Assembly (NCBI GenBank): GCA_005281725.1
Contig: SSBO01000009.1
Location: 6,634,303 to 6,698,302 of the forward strand
DNA length: 64,000 bases
DNA from: Wuchereria bancrofti
Taxonomy: Eukaryota > Nematoda > Chromadorea > Rhabditida > Onchocercidae
Direction: 5' to 3'
Shown: positions 13,101 through 24,799 of the stretch, in pieces
Layout of the letters: the number at the start of each line of letters is the position of its first letter
Position numbering within the stretch: position 1 is the stretch's first letter
Notes under the pieces: model-generated
What the model was told of the DNA's origin: nothing
Databases searched by the model: none
Seen by the model: only the letters and a program-made list of their open reading frames with translations
Position numbers and translations under genes: made by a program

Positions 13101-14020
13101 TAATTTGATTTGGTGGATTATTTTAATCATCGTTAACTAATAATAACTGAACATACAGGTATCATTCCCTATGTATAAATATACTCGACAAGAATTACTA
13201 GAGCTTTGTGACGGTTATGCAAATATGTTTTTATGTGCTGGCTTCGAATCGATCACGATTTGCCTTAACGATGAAATGGTTTGTTGATATCATCCATTCC
13301 TTGCAGCAATTAAAAAATAAGTTAAGTTAGGCGATGCTTTCACTAACTTTGATTACTTGCATTAAAAACTGCTTACAGGAATTACTAGAACTTTTAGGTC
13401 CGTATGCAAATGCATTTTTAATTTCAGCTATATTTTGACAATGCCAACTCTCGCATAGTTATAAGTTTAACTGATTTAAATCTCATTTAACTGATTTAAA
13501 ATGTAAAATTCTTGACTTGGACAAATAATTAATGCTACTACTTCAGTAGCATTATACTGTTGAATGAATTTAAATTGAAATATAGATTCGATTTGCCCGA
13601 GATCACTTCGGATACATCTGTACACCTCAGAATATTAAACGTTTCATGGAACATTATGAATGTATTGTGGAAGTAGCTACTGCTTATAATGAAAGGTGCC
13701 AGATGTTTATTACTGGTGTAGCAGAACCAGGAAAAGATCTGGTGGGTGGCTTATTAGTAATCATTTGCAAGATAATAAATTTTTTAAGGGCAATTTGAAA
13801 TTTAAATGACTTGGAACTATTGATTTGTCCATATGATATGTCTATTAAGTCAATATTATAAAATTGATAGCATTTCCAGAAGAAATGCCGTGGCATCCGA
13901 CAATATTACGACTGCATGAAATCTGAAATTATATGGAAGTGTCATAGTGAAGCGTTGAAAGAATTCGAAACATCAGTAATCGAATATGGTTGCGATTTGG
14001 GTCTTAACGATTCTCTGTAA
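4197..14020 (+). CDS. Secreted protein with three tandem 12-cysteine domains (CPG4/DUF19-like)
   Basis: Proposed exons: 4197-4263, 6212-6342, 7157-7350, 7826-8019, 8177-8251, 8310-8339, 8510-8536, 8783-8839, 9339-9569, 10144-10215, 10480-10546, 10699-10861, 11507-11614, 12180-12357, 12639-12892, 13159-13278, 13586-13741, 13880-14020. All phases agree and sum to about 754 residues. A signal peptide (LLILVFIMTLITRWVFS) is followed by three domains at about 30-191, 365-526 and 585-746. Each has 12 cysteines and the same core: second Cys, seven residues, Trp, 28 residues, Cys. Their repetition fixes most exon edges, including 12180 rather than an upstream ATG. The first linker (about 195-360) is Ser-rich and acidic and carries ESSG, a possible glycosaminoglycan attachment site. 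The domain resembles nematode chondroitin-proteoglycan-4 or DUF19/T20D4.11 modules. An egg-coat or matrix proteoglycan of CPG-4 type is inferred. Exons 8177-8839 are the least certain. The protein could also be split, since only the first domain has a visible signal peptide. Confidence 0.8.
6146..6169. repeat. (TTAA)n microsatellite in intron 1
   Basis: Six tandem copies of a TTAA/ATTA tetranucleotide, just upstream of the exon 2 acceptor of the three-domain gene. No function is inferred. Confidence 0.85.
11091..11145 (+). ncRNA. Intronic hairpin with bantam/miR-58-family seed (miRNA candidate)
   Basis: The arms 11094-11114 and 11122-11142 pair over all 21 positions, counting G:U pairs, and three more pairs extend the base. 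The loop is seven bases (11115-11121). The 3' arm begins exactly at the loop with TGAGATCA, which contains the bantam/miR-58/miR-80 seed, on the arm where that family carries its mature strand. The hairpin lies in the intron between exons 12 and 13 of the three-domain gene and on the same strand. Against it, the stem below the putative mature duplex is short, and the two arms are so symmetric that a palindromic repeat is a real alternative. Confidence 0.4.
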
Positions 14021-16958
14021 TCATGATTAGTGATACTTGAGCATTCATAAAATTGCTAAGATGTTGTTTATTTATTAATCTATTCATTTGATAAGTCTCT
14101 TCAACTTCAAAAGCCTTGTGATCAGTGCCTGGCGCTTTTGTCATCGTACAGATGAAAAAAAAATGTTTTCTTCACTTGAGCGTGGGAAATTGATGCATTG
14201 ATTCCTTCTAACCAGCATCTGTTACGAAATTTATTATTTACCTGGAGAAATGAAGTTGTTTTTTATAGGCGATTTCATTAGATCCTCTTCAAATCTCTGC
14301 AACTTGGACTGTTAGCCAAATTTTTTCATTAAGCTCAAAATGCAGTACATGGTAATACAATATCTGGCACCCAATCTCAACCCACGTATTACTATTATCT
14401 ACTAACTATGCGCACATTTTCTAATTAACTTACCTTTCATATTATTCCGCTTCAAGTCTGTATTTGCTCTTGACAAGCTTTTACATGATGTTACGTATTG
14501 AGAACTTGCTTTTTTAATAATATATTCAGCTGTAAAATCCCCTGATTTACTTAGGTGAAGCAAAGAAATTATTCATTGTTCCAGATATAATTCCTAAGTA
14601 CAATAATGCCCAGTTAAGAATGGGCATTTCGACTACAATGATCTAATATTACTTTCTAAAGGTATTACTTTGATAAAGGCTTGTTGAGTTATTGCATATC
14701 GAGAAAGATTTAACATTGCTGAAATCATCTTCTCATATGAGCATAATACTTTAAGTTATGAAAACAATGCATTTAAATATAAGCTAAAATAAGAGCCCTC
14801 TAAAATAACTCTCTCATCTTTAAGCGCAAAAAGACAAAATTTTAGGCCTTCTTTATTTATACAATGATGACTTAGGCATTTATGCAAGGATCATTGGTAC
14901 ATGTAATAAAAATTATATGTCATGCGAACTGGGGAAAATTTTTCCAGAAACTCATTTCAAATATGGATAATCCATTTATAAAATGTTACATTTTCCATCT
15001 TTTTTCAGTTAATCTTCCATCAAGAATTTGTTCACATTTAAAAGTCGATAAAAATCATAAACAAGACCGAGAAACTAGGGATATTTTTTTTTGCATTTTT
15101 TCATTTCTTCAGAAAAACAAAAACATGAATGGTGGATAATATTTTCTGGATAATATTAGAAATTGTTGTATAGGAATGAATGTTTACATCAGTTTATATT
15201 TCTAGTAATTTAGCTTAAAGTCCGTTTGTAGCATTTACAAACATCGCTCACAAATAGAAATGCATTTTAGTTTCCAATTACAACCAATTAATGCTAATTT
15301 ATATTTGTTTTCCTTAAGCTCTCTTCAAAATCAGAATAGAGATGGATGAAAACGTGAAGGAATACCGATGAGAGAAGCCATGATATACTAGGGCCAAATA
15401 GCTGTCATCAAAAGATGAGCCTAAGGCTTTCAGCTATCATGACGAGTCTCTTTTCAGATAAGCTGAATGAATGTAAGGATTGTTGCGCACAATTTGATGA
15501 ACCTATTTATGAATGTGTACATTTTTGCAGCTCTCTGCTCTGAAACTCCTTCAAGAACTCTTATTTTTCAGTATATATGATGTCCTCAATGGGTCTTTAA
15601 ATAGTGACACGCAGACACAAACAGACATACATCCCACACTTTTCGTGAAATCAAAAAAAAGAAAAACAAATTATAGGATGGTACAGACAGACAAAAACAA
15701 ACACGTGCACATACACGCACACACAATCGCATACTCCCAGACACATATAAATAAAATAATTCTTAATAGGCTAATTTCAGAGCCATAAAATGGAGGAAGT
15801 TGGCACGAAACCAAGGTTCATTCACCCATCGCCACTGATCCTTCCCTTTTTTAATGAGCCAGACGACACCAACCCCTAGCATGTACCCAGTCGTCGATGA
15901 TTGTCATCCCAAAGTGATCATTCTGTTCCTATGTGTTTGTGCAGATGAATGTTTGGTTCACGAAAAATTTTGTGATATTTGCAAATTAAAAGAAAAAAAT
16001 CCAAAAATTATTAAGCATTGAGAGACATGAGAGCTGTCAAAATAGAAATAATTTGCTCCTCTATGATCATGTCCTGGTGTTATTCCTCACCGGGATGTCA
16101 TCTGTCCTCACATCCTTTCCAAACTGTCATCTATCCCAGCCTCATGAACTTTTTAATGGTCCCTCGTTGTCATTGTGCTGTCAGCTTTAGTTAGAAAAAG
16201 AAAGAACCATTGGCATGACGCCAAAGGATTTTTCAAGTGTCTGGCCAATGAGTAATGTACTGGAAGGATGGGTGTTCCGTCTGTCTGTCATGATAAGTCT
16301 GTACCGGTTGGTGCCACCGTCCACATCTCCACCAACCACACTTCCTCAATTTGTCTCCTTCCCTTTCTCCCATTTGGTGACAACAACTCTCAAGAACAGC
16401 ATCACCTCCCTGCTGACTTTCATTTTGAAAGTACAACCGGAAATTAGCTCAGATATGTGAAAAGTCAATCCAATCCGAATATGCATTACTTCCGGAAAGA
16501 TAGATAGACAGACGGACACACATACACTATGGCAAACAGCAATATTAGTTGTAGCAGTAGCAGCAGCAACAGCAGCACTTGCTGATATTATGATCGGTTG
16601 AGGAGGCGGTAAATGCTTCTGCTCTAATGAGTGAATTCATTGATATTTAATTTATTTTCCAGCCGTGTACTTCCAGCAATAAAATTACTTCATTTTATTT
16701 ACATATAAATTACAAACGGAAAAAAGAAATTCTGGATTTACTGTCTCTCTCCATTCCTCCTTCTTGATATTCATTTCATCTCGTTTCATAACAGAAAGTC
16801 TGAAGGAACTTTTTCATTTTTGACATAGACATTCCCTTGTCAGTCAAAGATTTCTTAAAGGTCGTCTAATTAATGCTCAGAAATCCAAAATTGAAAAAGT
16901 GCCTATAAAAATTTATGTGTCTGCAAGACATCGGAGCATAATAAAACGACGAAACACA
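14021..16958. other. Intergenic; simple repeats and a possible micro-ORF
   Basis: No secure gene. The interval holds a CA-rich microsatellite (about 15683-15748) and a G+C-richer patch (about 15790-16460) with many CCAT/GTCAT words. An open frame of 29 codons starts at the ATG at 15790, ten bases after an AATTTCAG that would suit trans-splicing, and stops at 15877. A CAG-rich run lies at about 16547-16583. The first 300 bases would hold the 3' untranslated region of the upstream gene, but no canonical AATAAA was found there. Confidence 0.45.
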
Positions 16959-17003
16959 ATGTGGACGCAAATAATTTTATCAATGTTTCTTCCCCTCCAA
17001 GTA
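16959..17003 (+). CDS. Candidate first exon encoding a signal peptide
   Basis: An ATG at 16959 opens 15 codons (MWTQIILSMFLPLQV) that end exactly at a GTAAGT donor (17004). The peptide has the short start and hydrophobic core of a signal sequence. It ends in phase 0, as do the candidate exons at 18767, 20822 and 22721, so these could form one secreted-precursor gene with long introns. A single hydrophobic micro-exon can arise by chance in A+T-rich DNA. No trans-splice acceptor was seen immediately upstream. Confidence 0.3.
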
Positions 17004-18766
17004 GTAAGTATACTTCTTGACAAATGCATTAGCTGTTTGCACGATTGGCCATCCTTATTTTTTTTTTTTGGAAAAATGAAAAGAACACTGGAGTCTGAAG
17101 TGCTAAGTATATCAGCGAGAGATAATGGATAATTGGGCTCGGATCGTTCACTCTTAGCTCAAAAAATTCCTTGAGAAGAGTTGACATGAACGAAAGCTGA
17201 AAGCTTTTTGGTTAATTTCAAATGTGTTAGAAAAGAAATGAAAAGGTGCGAAAATAAAAGAAAACTTTTCTGCATATTTTGAACGATATACAAATTTTTT
17301 TTAAATGAGAATGATAAAAATATAGCAAGATGCTTTAAAGTATTTTTTATAACCGAAGCCTTTTTTCATCAGAATCAGAAATTTATCAGAAATTATTTGT
17401 GCTTAAGATTCTTGCTAAATATCCTTGGGTCTTTCATCTTTCTCTCTCTTTCTGTCTTCCTTTTAAGCTTTTTCCAGAAACATTAAAATTAGATTTTCTG
17501 TTGCGATGGATTCAAAAATAGATGACCTCTTTTATTAAATGATGGAATATTTTGCACAGAAAAGATCCACAGTATATGGAGATGATTGATTTTGAGATTT
17601 CTTGTTGTTTTATTTTTCTCTCCTCCGTCTCCCATCTCCTCACCAGAAAAATATGAGTAATAGAAATGAAATTAGATGAGAAAGCGATTTAAGACGAAAG
17701 AAGGAACCATTCTTAATGTGCTTTTTCTTGTCTGAAATCCGACATAAATCCGTTCCTTTTTCCTTTACGGAAATCTGTTTCATTTGTTTCTTCTAAAAAA
17801 TAAATCATTTCGAATTTATTAAACGAAAGATGAGTTACAATATGAAAGGCAAAACATAGATTAGTTCTTTTTCTGCAATTGATACATATTTTAATATTTC
17901 ACTTCTTGATTGTTGAAACTTTTCCTTTGAGGATTATTTCTTCTTTAAAGATGAGAAACTAATTAGTTGTTATAATTTTTATTACTCTCGATGATGAAAT
18001 TTGGTCGTACGCTTACAATGCTATTATTACTTATCTGACGATGATGGATGTAGCAACCTTTACTTCATCTACCATTGCCTCTTAATCTTTCATCGACCAC
18101 CTTGTCTTATCTTCATTGATATTATTCTTATTCTTATCAACATAATCATTGTGTGTGCATGCGTGTGTGCTAAGAGATCGTAACGTATATTCGTCTGATA
18201 GCTTGTTGAAAAAGAAATGTTAACTTAATCAAAGTTAACCACCAAAGCTAACAAGTAATTCGACTATATTCTGACAATAAACAATAGAGTAAACAAACAC
18301 AAACCACTTCAGTTAGCTTATTCCAATGGTAAAAGAAGCAAATAAGCAAACATACACACACATGGGACACTGTGTCAACACAAAGATGCATTCTGTATTT
18401 TCCATGAGGCAAAAGTAAAATTCATTTAAAAGAAAGGAGCAAAATAGAAGTGGTAATGGTTGAAGTAATATGCATCGGGTCACCTAATCATTTCTCCTTA
18501 CATTACTATAAAGATTTACAGTGCCAATCAGCTAATAATCATTGAACTTTTTGCTTTAATTCATTCGTTGGTTAAGTACTTTAAGGCGCTGTACGTTAAA
18601 ATATCTTTAAAATATTTACGTTGAAAATCAATGCTTTCTTCACTGGAAAAAATAATACAAAAGGAATGGAATGAATACCGATCAAATCAATTTTGTTTTA
18701 TTTCGAAACATTTTATACTGATATATCATTCCATGTGAATATTAATCAATGATTTGTTCGATGCAG

Positions 18767-18820
18767 TCAATAACTGAAGAAGAAATTCCAGTTGAAAAGA
18801 ACATTCATGAAAGAGTTGTT
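18767..18820 (+). CDS. Candidate internal exon (SITEEEIPVEKNIHERVV)
   Basis: A 54-base open segment lies between a GATGCAG acceptor and a GTAAGA donor, with phase 0 at both ends. The 18 encoded residues are charged and acidic, unlike the surrounding A+T-rich noise. It is compatible in phase with the signal-peptide exon at 16959 and the basic exon at 20822. No domain is recognised. Confidence 0.3.
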
Positions 18821-20821
18821 GTAAGAAATGAAAAACCTTTTGGTTCATCATTGTTTTTGTTTGCACAATTTCCCATACAATTTTTATTCAAATATACACA
18901 ATGGTCAACAATAAGTAAAACTGTTATGATATAATAAGTCGTGGAGCCAACAATTATTCGTTTCTTTTTTTTTTTTCATCTCTTTGATATTTCTTATATA
19001 ATTTTATTTGTATAAGTATTTGGTCGTTTGACTTTTCTTTAATATTTGTCAAAAAGAGAAGTGAAATTCATTCATTCTTTTCTTCTTGAATGATATTACA
19101 TTAATATTAAATTCGATCATCCATTATATACTATTGTTGAATTCATTTGCCTCTTTTTTAACCAGTACAAACAGTAACAGTTTCGAGCAGATGGCATTTG
19201 CATGTCTGATACAAATGTGACAAAATTTTGAATAGAATTGGTTCAATCCTCAAGTGAGAATGTTAAGGTTTAGTGTGATATATTTTGATGAAGTTAAATG
19301 AATTCAGTTCGCTACAACACATTACTCTGAACTGAAATTAGAATTTTTTGCGTAAATTTGGTTGAAATCCCTGAAGTAATTTGATAATACAGTTTAAAAT
19401 TTCATTTATTGAATTCAAATCAAAATGAAAAGAAGAAATAAAAATAAAGAATAAAATACCTTGGAACAATATCCATTTACTCCTGATTACTTACGCATTT
19501 GTTCGTATCTTTAAAAACCGATTTTTTTCAAGTCATCTCAATTTTCATCAATTTCTTTTTTGTATCACAAACTTTGACCCCTTTTTCTTTTGCGGACAAA
19601 TTTAAAGGAAAGGAAAGAGGAAGAATTGTTCATCAAACTTTTTTCCCAAAAGTTTGATTGTTGTAATTTCGTAAACCTGAATCTTTAAATGCATCGCAAA
19701 ATTTGATTTCTCACAGTATTGGTGCAAACTGATTTGACTTTAAAAATTGATGAAATTTATACAAACGACACATTCTAAGGTTATCGTTAAACGTTTGCTG
19801 TAAAGTACTGACTCATTATGCTTAATTAACTAAAAAAAGCTACTTCAGGTAATCTTAGAGTGATATTAATTCCAGAAATAAGAATAACAAAACTTTGTTC
19901 TTTATGAATAGCTAAATACCAGTGGAAAAAATGTTTACAAAATTAGCTAAAAAATTTAAATAAGAAACAATAATTGATGGAAAAATGTTATACTAAAGCA
20001 AGTAAATAAGTAGTTAAATAAATTTAAATGAATACTCATTCAGTAAAATCGGATTTACTTTCCAATCCTTTCCTCAAAAAAAAAAAAAGAAAAAAAGGAT
20101 AGAGCATTTTTTTTCCCTTGTTATATTATTATAAGGATAAATAACTAGTCAAGTAAAACAATGAGGAAATATTTGTTGGGTAAATGAACCAGTAAATAAA
20201 TAAATAGATAAGTGACAAGCAAACAAGTAAGTAGCAACCACAAACGAATTACTTATTTCATTTCCATTTTTTAACATTATCGTTGATGTAGCCATTACTC
20301 AGATCCATCATTTTTACAATATCATTGTCGATATCTGATAATTTTAATTCAGTAATTATGTAATAGAGTTGACATAACTCCAAAACGTCAACGAAAATCA
20401 TCATATAGTCCTATAAATGCAAAGTAGATTGAAATATTTCGCTTTTACATTACTTGTTTTTGAAATAGTTTTACTAATTAATCTAATTACATTTCAAGTC
20501 TACTAATTAGTCTTACTTATTTGTTGCTATGACACTTTATTGGTATTGAAAACGATATGAATTTACAATGTAAAGTTAATATGTAATTATTTGTACGACT
20601 AGCAAACGTCCCACAGCTTTCTTTTTGATATCGATTCGCTGATTGGTAATTAAGTGCTATTTTCCGATCGATCATCATTCGTCTTTTTACTTAACCAATT
20701 ATTTAATGCATATGCATGCAGTGCAAATCAGAAAATGCCATAAATGTAACCGTTACAGGTCTTTTTTCCATCAATTCGCATAATTTAAAAAAAATAAAAT
20801 TTGTGAAGTGTGGCAGATCGC

Positions 20822-20954
20822 CAAGAGATCCAGACAGACATCACGCAGGCATGACAGAGGTGGGTACACCATTTCTGCAAAATGCGAGCGGATTTGTTTG
20901 TTGTCTCGAGCGCCACCCACTGCTAGGAATCTTGAATTGTCTGAAGGAAGTGAA
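20822..20954 (+). CDS. Candidate exon rich in basic residues with KR and RR motifs
   Basis: This is the most G+C-rich patch for several kb. From a GTGGCAG acceptor the open frame begins AKRSRQTSRRHD, continues through GGYTISAKCERICLL, and reaches a GTGAGT donor in phase 0. The basic clusters KR, RR and SRAP could be processing sites if the gene encodes a secreted precursor, or simply a basic region. The first base or two of the exon is uncertain. Joined to the exons at 16959 and 18767 it would give signal peptide, acidic spacer, then a basic segment with two cysteines. The joining is inference. Confidence 0.35.
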
Positions 20955-22716
20955 GTGAGTTATGCTAAAACGCTGCTTCATATCGTATTGAAAATGATCA
21001 TTTTCACGTCTCTCTTACGCTTACTTTTGACATTTACTTTTTTATATTCATTCTCGTCTCATCTATTTGTATAGCATTTTGTCTATGTCAAATGAAACTG
21101 AACATTAAACATTTTTTTGTTTCAAATTCTTTTAATTTCATGATTTCCTTCTCATGCATCAATTAACGTATCCTTTTTATGAATTGAAAATCAATATAAT
21201 AAATCAATTTTACTTATCTAGCATTTATTGAATAGTCATCGATTGATAAATAATTTCGTGATCAGATTTGCAACATATTTGTTCAACATTTTTGCTTGTT
21301 AAGAAAACATAATAACTTATTTTCTTTGATTGATTTGAGAAAAAATGGCAAATCATTTCTGTTTATAGTGTTTGATCGGAATTAAAAGTTGAGAAAAACG
21401 ATGTAAGTATTAGATGGAATTTTGCAATGTAAATAACGTTGCATACGCGAATAAAAGAATCAATGAAAACAACTATTGCAAAATATACTTGCGTCGCAGG
21501 TATTTCAAAAGATTTTACTAAACTTTTTGGACATTAGAGAAGCGTTCCTTACATTGTTTACATTGCATTTCAGGTGCATTGCTGCATTTCATTAAAAAAA
21601 TTTTTTCCTGTTTAATTATAGAACTTTATGAGATGTTTAAGCATATTTTAACATCGTGAACAATAATTGCTTTGCCTTGAAATTAACTATTGTATAAACA
21701 AAAATTTTGAAGTGCGATCAAAAAACAGAGTAGCATAAATTCTAATTTCAAACTAAATAGTATTGCTAATATGAGCAATAAATTAAAGTTAACCTAAGGC
21801 AACGCATACTTTCAAGCTTTCACTCATTTCAATTTTTTATTTCAGCAAAAACTTTTCGAAAAATAATTTCGATCAAATAAATTACAAATTCAAATAAAGT
21901 TATTATAACTTTATATACTAAATAAAGCGAAAACTTCAAGAAAAGTTAAGCCTCCCACAAATTCGCAGGAAAACAAATTGACTTTCTTGTGTACATTATT
22001 CTAACTATCAGACTAAAATTTAAAATTTTTTTTCAATAGAAAATAAAACATTTAAAATTCAAGAAAAAATGTAGAAAACGTTCCATTTGTTGTCTTTAGT
22101 TAATTTTGTTGCATTTCTCCAAAGTTTAAGAAAAGTGCCAATAAATAAAATACCATTGCATTCATTGGGAAAGCATTTTCTTTAAAAAGATTGAAATTTT
22201 CATCTGTACAACGTTCAGCATTCACTTTCCCTTTTCTCTTTTAAAATATATTTTTGTGGAAGAGCGGTCTGGAATGTTGCTGGTGTGGATTCTGAAATTT
22301 ATTTCGTTTATTTTTGGAATGCTATGGAGAACCTGTTTATAAAAGAAGAGCAGTTAGTGAGTGTTTTGCTTATAACCACCGGGTATTATTCATGGAATCA
22401 GAAAAGTACGTTGGCTTTAGATAACAAGCAAATAAATCAAAGGAAAAAAAACAAATTTTATTTTTCTGTCTTTTGTATGTACACCAATATTTTAATTAAT
22501 TCTACTATATGAAAGCGAAAATATTTTAGTCATTTCTTTCTAAAAATAAATTAGATGAAAATAGAAGCAATTATCTGAATTACTGTCCATTGTTTACTGT
22601 GACATTAATTAGTAGCACTAATAACAACATGTATCAGATGATAAACTGATAAAGAATGGAGATATCCTAATTGAATGTGTGAAGCAGGATATTTTAAATA
22701 TTTTTCTTATTTTAGG

Positions 22717-22785
22717 ACCCTTCCAAATTATCATCGATAAACGAAAGCCCTGTCTGCTCCAATTCCAGTAATAACTTTCCAACGG
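22717..22785 (+). CDS. Candidate exon (Ser/Asn-rich)
   Basis: A good TTATTTTAG acceptor is followed by an open phase-0 frame, DPSKLSSINESPVC then SNSSNNFPT, up to a GTTAAG donor. The frame actually stays open to a TAG near 22939, so the exon may be longer and terminal. It has normal coding composition at its start and becomes hydrophobic and A+T-like later, which favours the shorter version. It matches the phase of the upstream candidate exons. A possible last exon follows a TTGCAG acceptor at 26142 (IRGINPTKYCNIAS and stop). Confidence 0.3.
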
Positions 22786-23769
22786 TTAAGTTGATTGTCA
22801 AAGTTTTGCTGCACTTCCAGCAAATTGGTCGCTTCCTCATTTTCTTCCTTAACTCTCACTGTTGCATTCTTTTGCGCCTCTTCCATTATTATGCAACATT
22901 AATTGATGACAACTGTTTCCTTCATAGCAATTCCATATAGTGTACATATAAATATGGTTGGAAGGATCGGTGCGCCATTCTCCTCAAAATATGAAATTTT
23001 TTTTAATGAAAAATACTTCTCCATTCAAGTAGGATAAGGTCACATTGAAACATTTCCTGATCGATTTGTAAGTAAACTGTAAAAGATAAGAGCATAGTTG
23101 TACGGAATTGATGGGACACTTAAAAGAAAAGGTATTAACATAGAAAAATATGGCAAGCAAGTAAGTATGTATTGGTTGTGCATTTGCATTCTTAACTTTT
23201 TTCATTCGTAGCATTCAATTCATTGGAGTGAATCACTGGCGCAGCAGACGTTTACGTCATTAATGGAAAGGTGAACAATATTTACGCAAACGAAAATTTT
23301 AGATGCAAAAAAGAAAAAAAAATGGAATTACCTGGATAATATGAGATGTCGCAACATAATGTCGCAACCGATGACTATTATTCTTAGCTAAACTAAGGAT
23401 GAGTTATATTTCGATAACTATTTGAGTAGATTATTGACAAAGAAGAAATGTTGACTCAGGCAAAAGTATTTTTTGGCAAAAATATTCTTTGGCCCAAATA
23501 TTCGAAGTGTGTCAGTCACTAGGCTAAATAAAAAGACAGAGGAGAGCAAAGGAACGCTTTTCGCCAAAAGTACAGTGAGATAAAGGATATGGCACTGGCC
23601 ACTAAAATGTTCCTTCTCTCTTCCTCTCTCTCTCTACTGCTTTCCGTCTGGTCTACTTTTCAACTTATCCTTAGAAAAACGAGAAAAGAGAGATGAATAA
23701 GAAGGAGACAGTTAGTTTGGATTTCACTCAAGTTTAAAGACAATTTATGCATAGGATAATTACCCTTAC

Positions 23770-23899
23770 CCCCGTCATTGTCACTTTTTCTGCTGTGCAC
23801 ATCCGAGAAATGTCGTTTGGCAATTAGCGCTTTGTAAAGTGCACTTGAGAGAGAGATAAGAAAGATTAGAGAATTTGGGATGCGCTTTACTGATTCCAT
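23770..23899 (-). CDS. Candidate signal-peptide exon on the minus strand
   Basis: On the minus strand an ATG at 23899 opens MESVKRIPNS followed by a hydrophobic run (LIFLISLSSALYKALIA). A polar, basic segment (KRHFSDVHSRKS) then runs to a GTAAGG donor after about 43 codons. The layout fits a secreted-protein first exon, and codon composition is better than in neighbouring frames. No trans-splice acceptor is obvious upstream of the ATG and no downstream exon was found. Confidence 0.2.
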
Positions 23900-24799
23900 T
23901 GCTTCTTGACTTCTTTATTTTAAGTGAGCGCTTCTGTCAATTTTGATAAAGCTTTTGAGAAAAGGAATTTCGACAAGAGTCACAGCTTTTTAACAGAACA
24001 CCTTAACCGACCGATATAATTTTGATAGTGATGAGATGCATAAAAATAAAATAAGTGAAAATTATCCGGTTTTCTTATTGATGTTTTCCGATGAAGATAT
24101 CAACCGGAAAACTTTACCATTCTACTTCATCTAAACCGCCTAGCGCACAGCATTAGTAGAAGTTGGATGTGTCACTTGCACTACCAAAAACAAAGAAACA
24201 TCTGCATTCTAACCACTGTTTCTCTGTCACATCTTTAAATATAATTTAGTGTTTCAAAATTATCTGATTGAAATGAATTTGATAATAGAAATTTAGGCGA
24301 ATTATTTTGTAAAGTCTACCCGCAGCGGATCATTCGATTTTGTTTCCCTCCGATCAAAACAATTTGAACATGTGCTATTTGATCTTGATAATATAAACAC
24401 CATAATTAAATGAAACACAGGCATGAAGGCATAAAAAAGTATGAAATAATAACTCTGTCTTGAAAAATACTTCAAAAGTAGGTATAATATTTTTTCTTTC
24501 TCCACTATCACAATTATTGCGTTACGTATCTTACGTTTCCCTCGCTGATTTTTTCAGTTTTTTTTCTCTTTTAACTTGCTATTGTTAAATTTTTCTTTCG
24601 GTTAAACTTGTTTCTGGCAAATTTGTTTATATTATTCGTTTCGTCTTCCTTTTCTTTTTTAATTTTTGTTTTAACTAAAATTACGAAAATTGCTTGCATT
24701 TTCTTGTTGCTGTAACTTTCCTCAAGAGAGTCATCATTCTTCACTGAAATTCAAGCAATTTATTTTAGTATATTCAATTCAGATTTGTTCTCTCCAATG

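Noticed and set aside
13684..13896. Minus-strand open frame
   Set aside because: Antisense shadow of two well-supported domain 3 exons and their intron.
16233..16436. Opposing open frames in a CT/GT-rich patch
   Set aside because: Both strands are open only because of the pyrimidine-rich composition. There are no splice signals that fit either.
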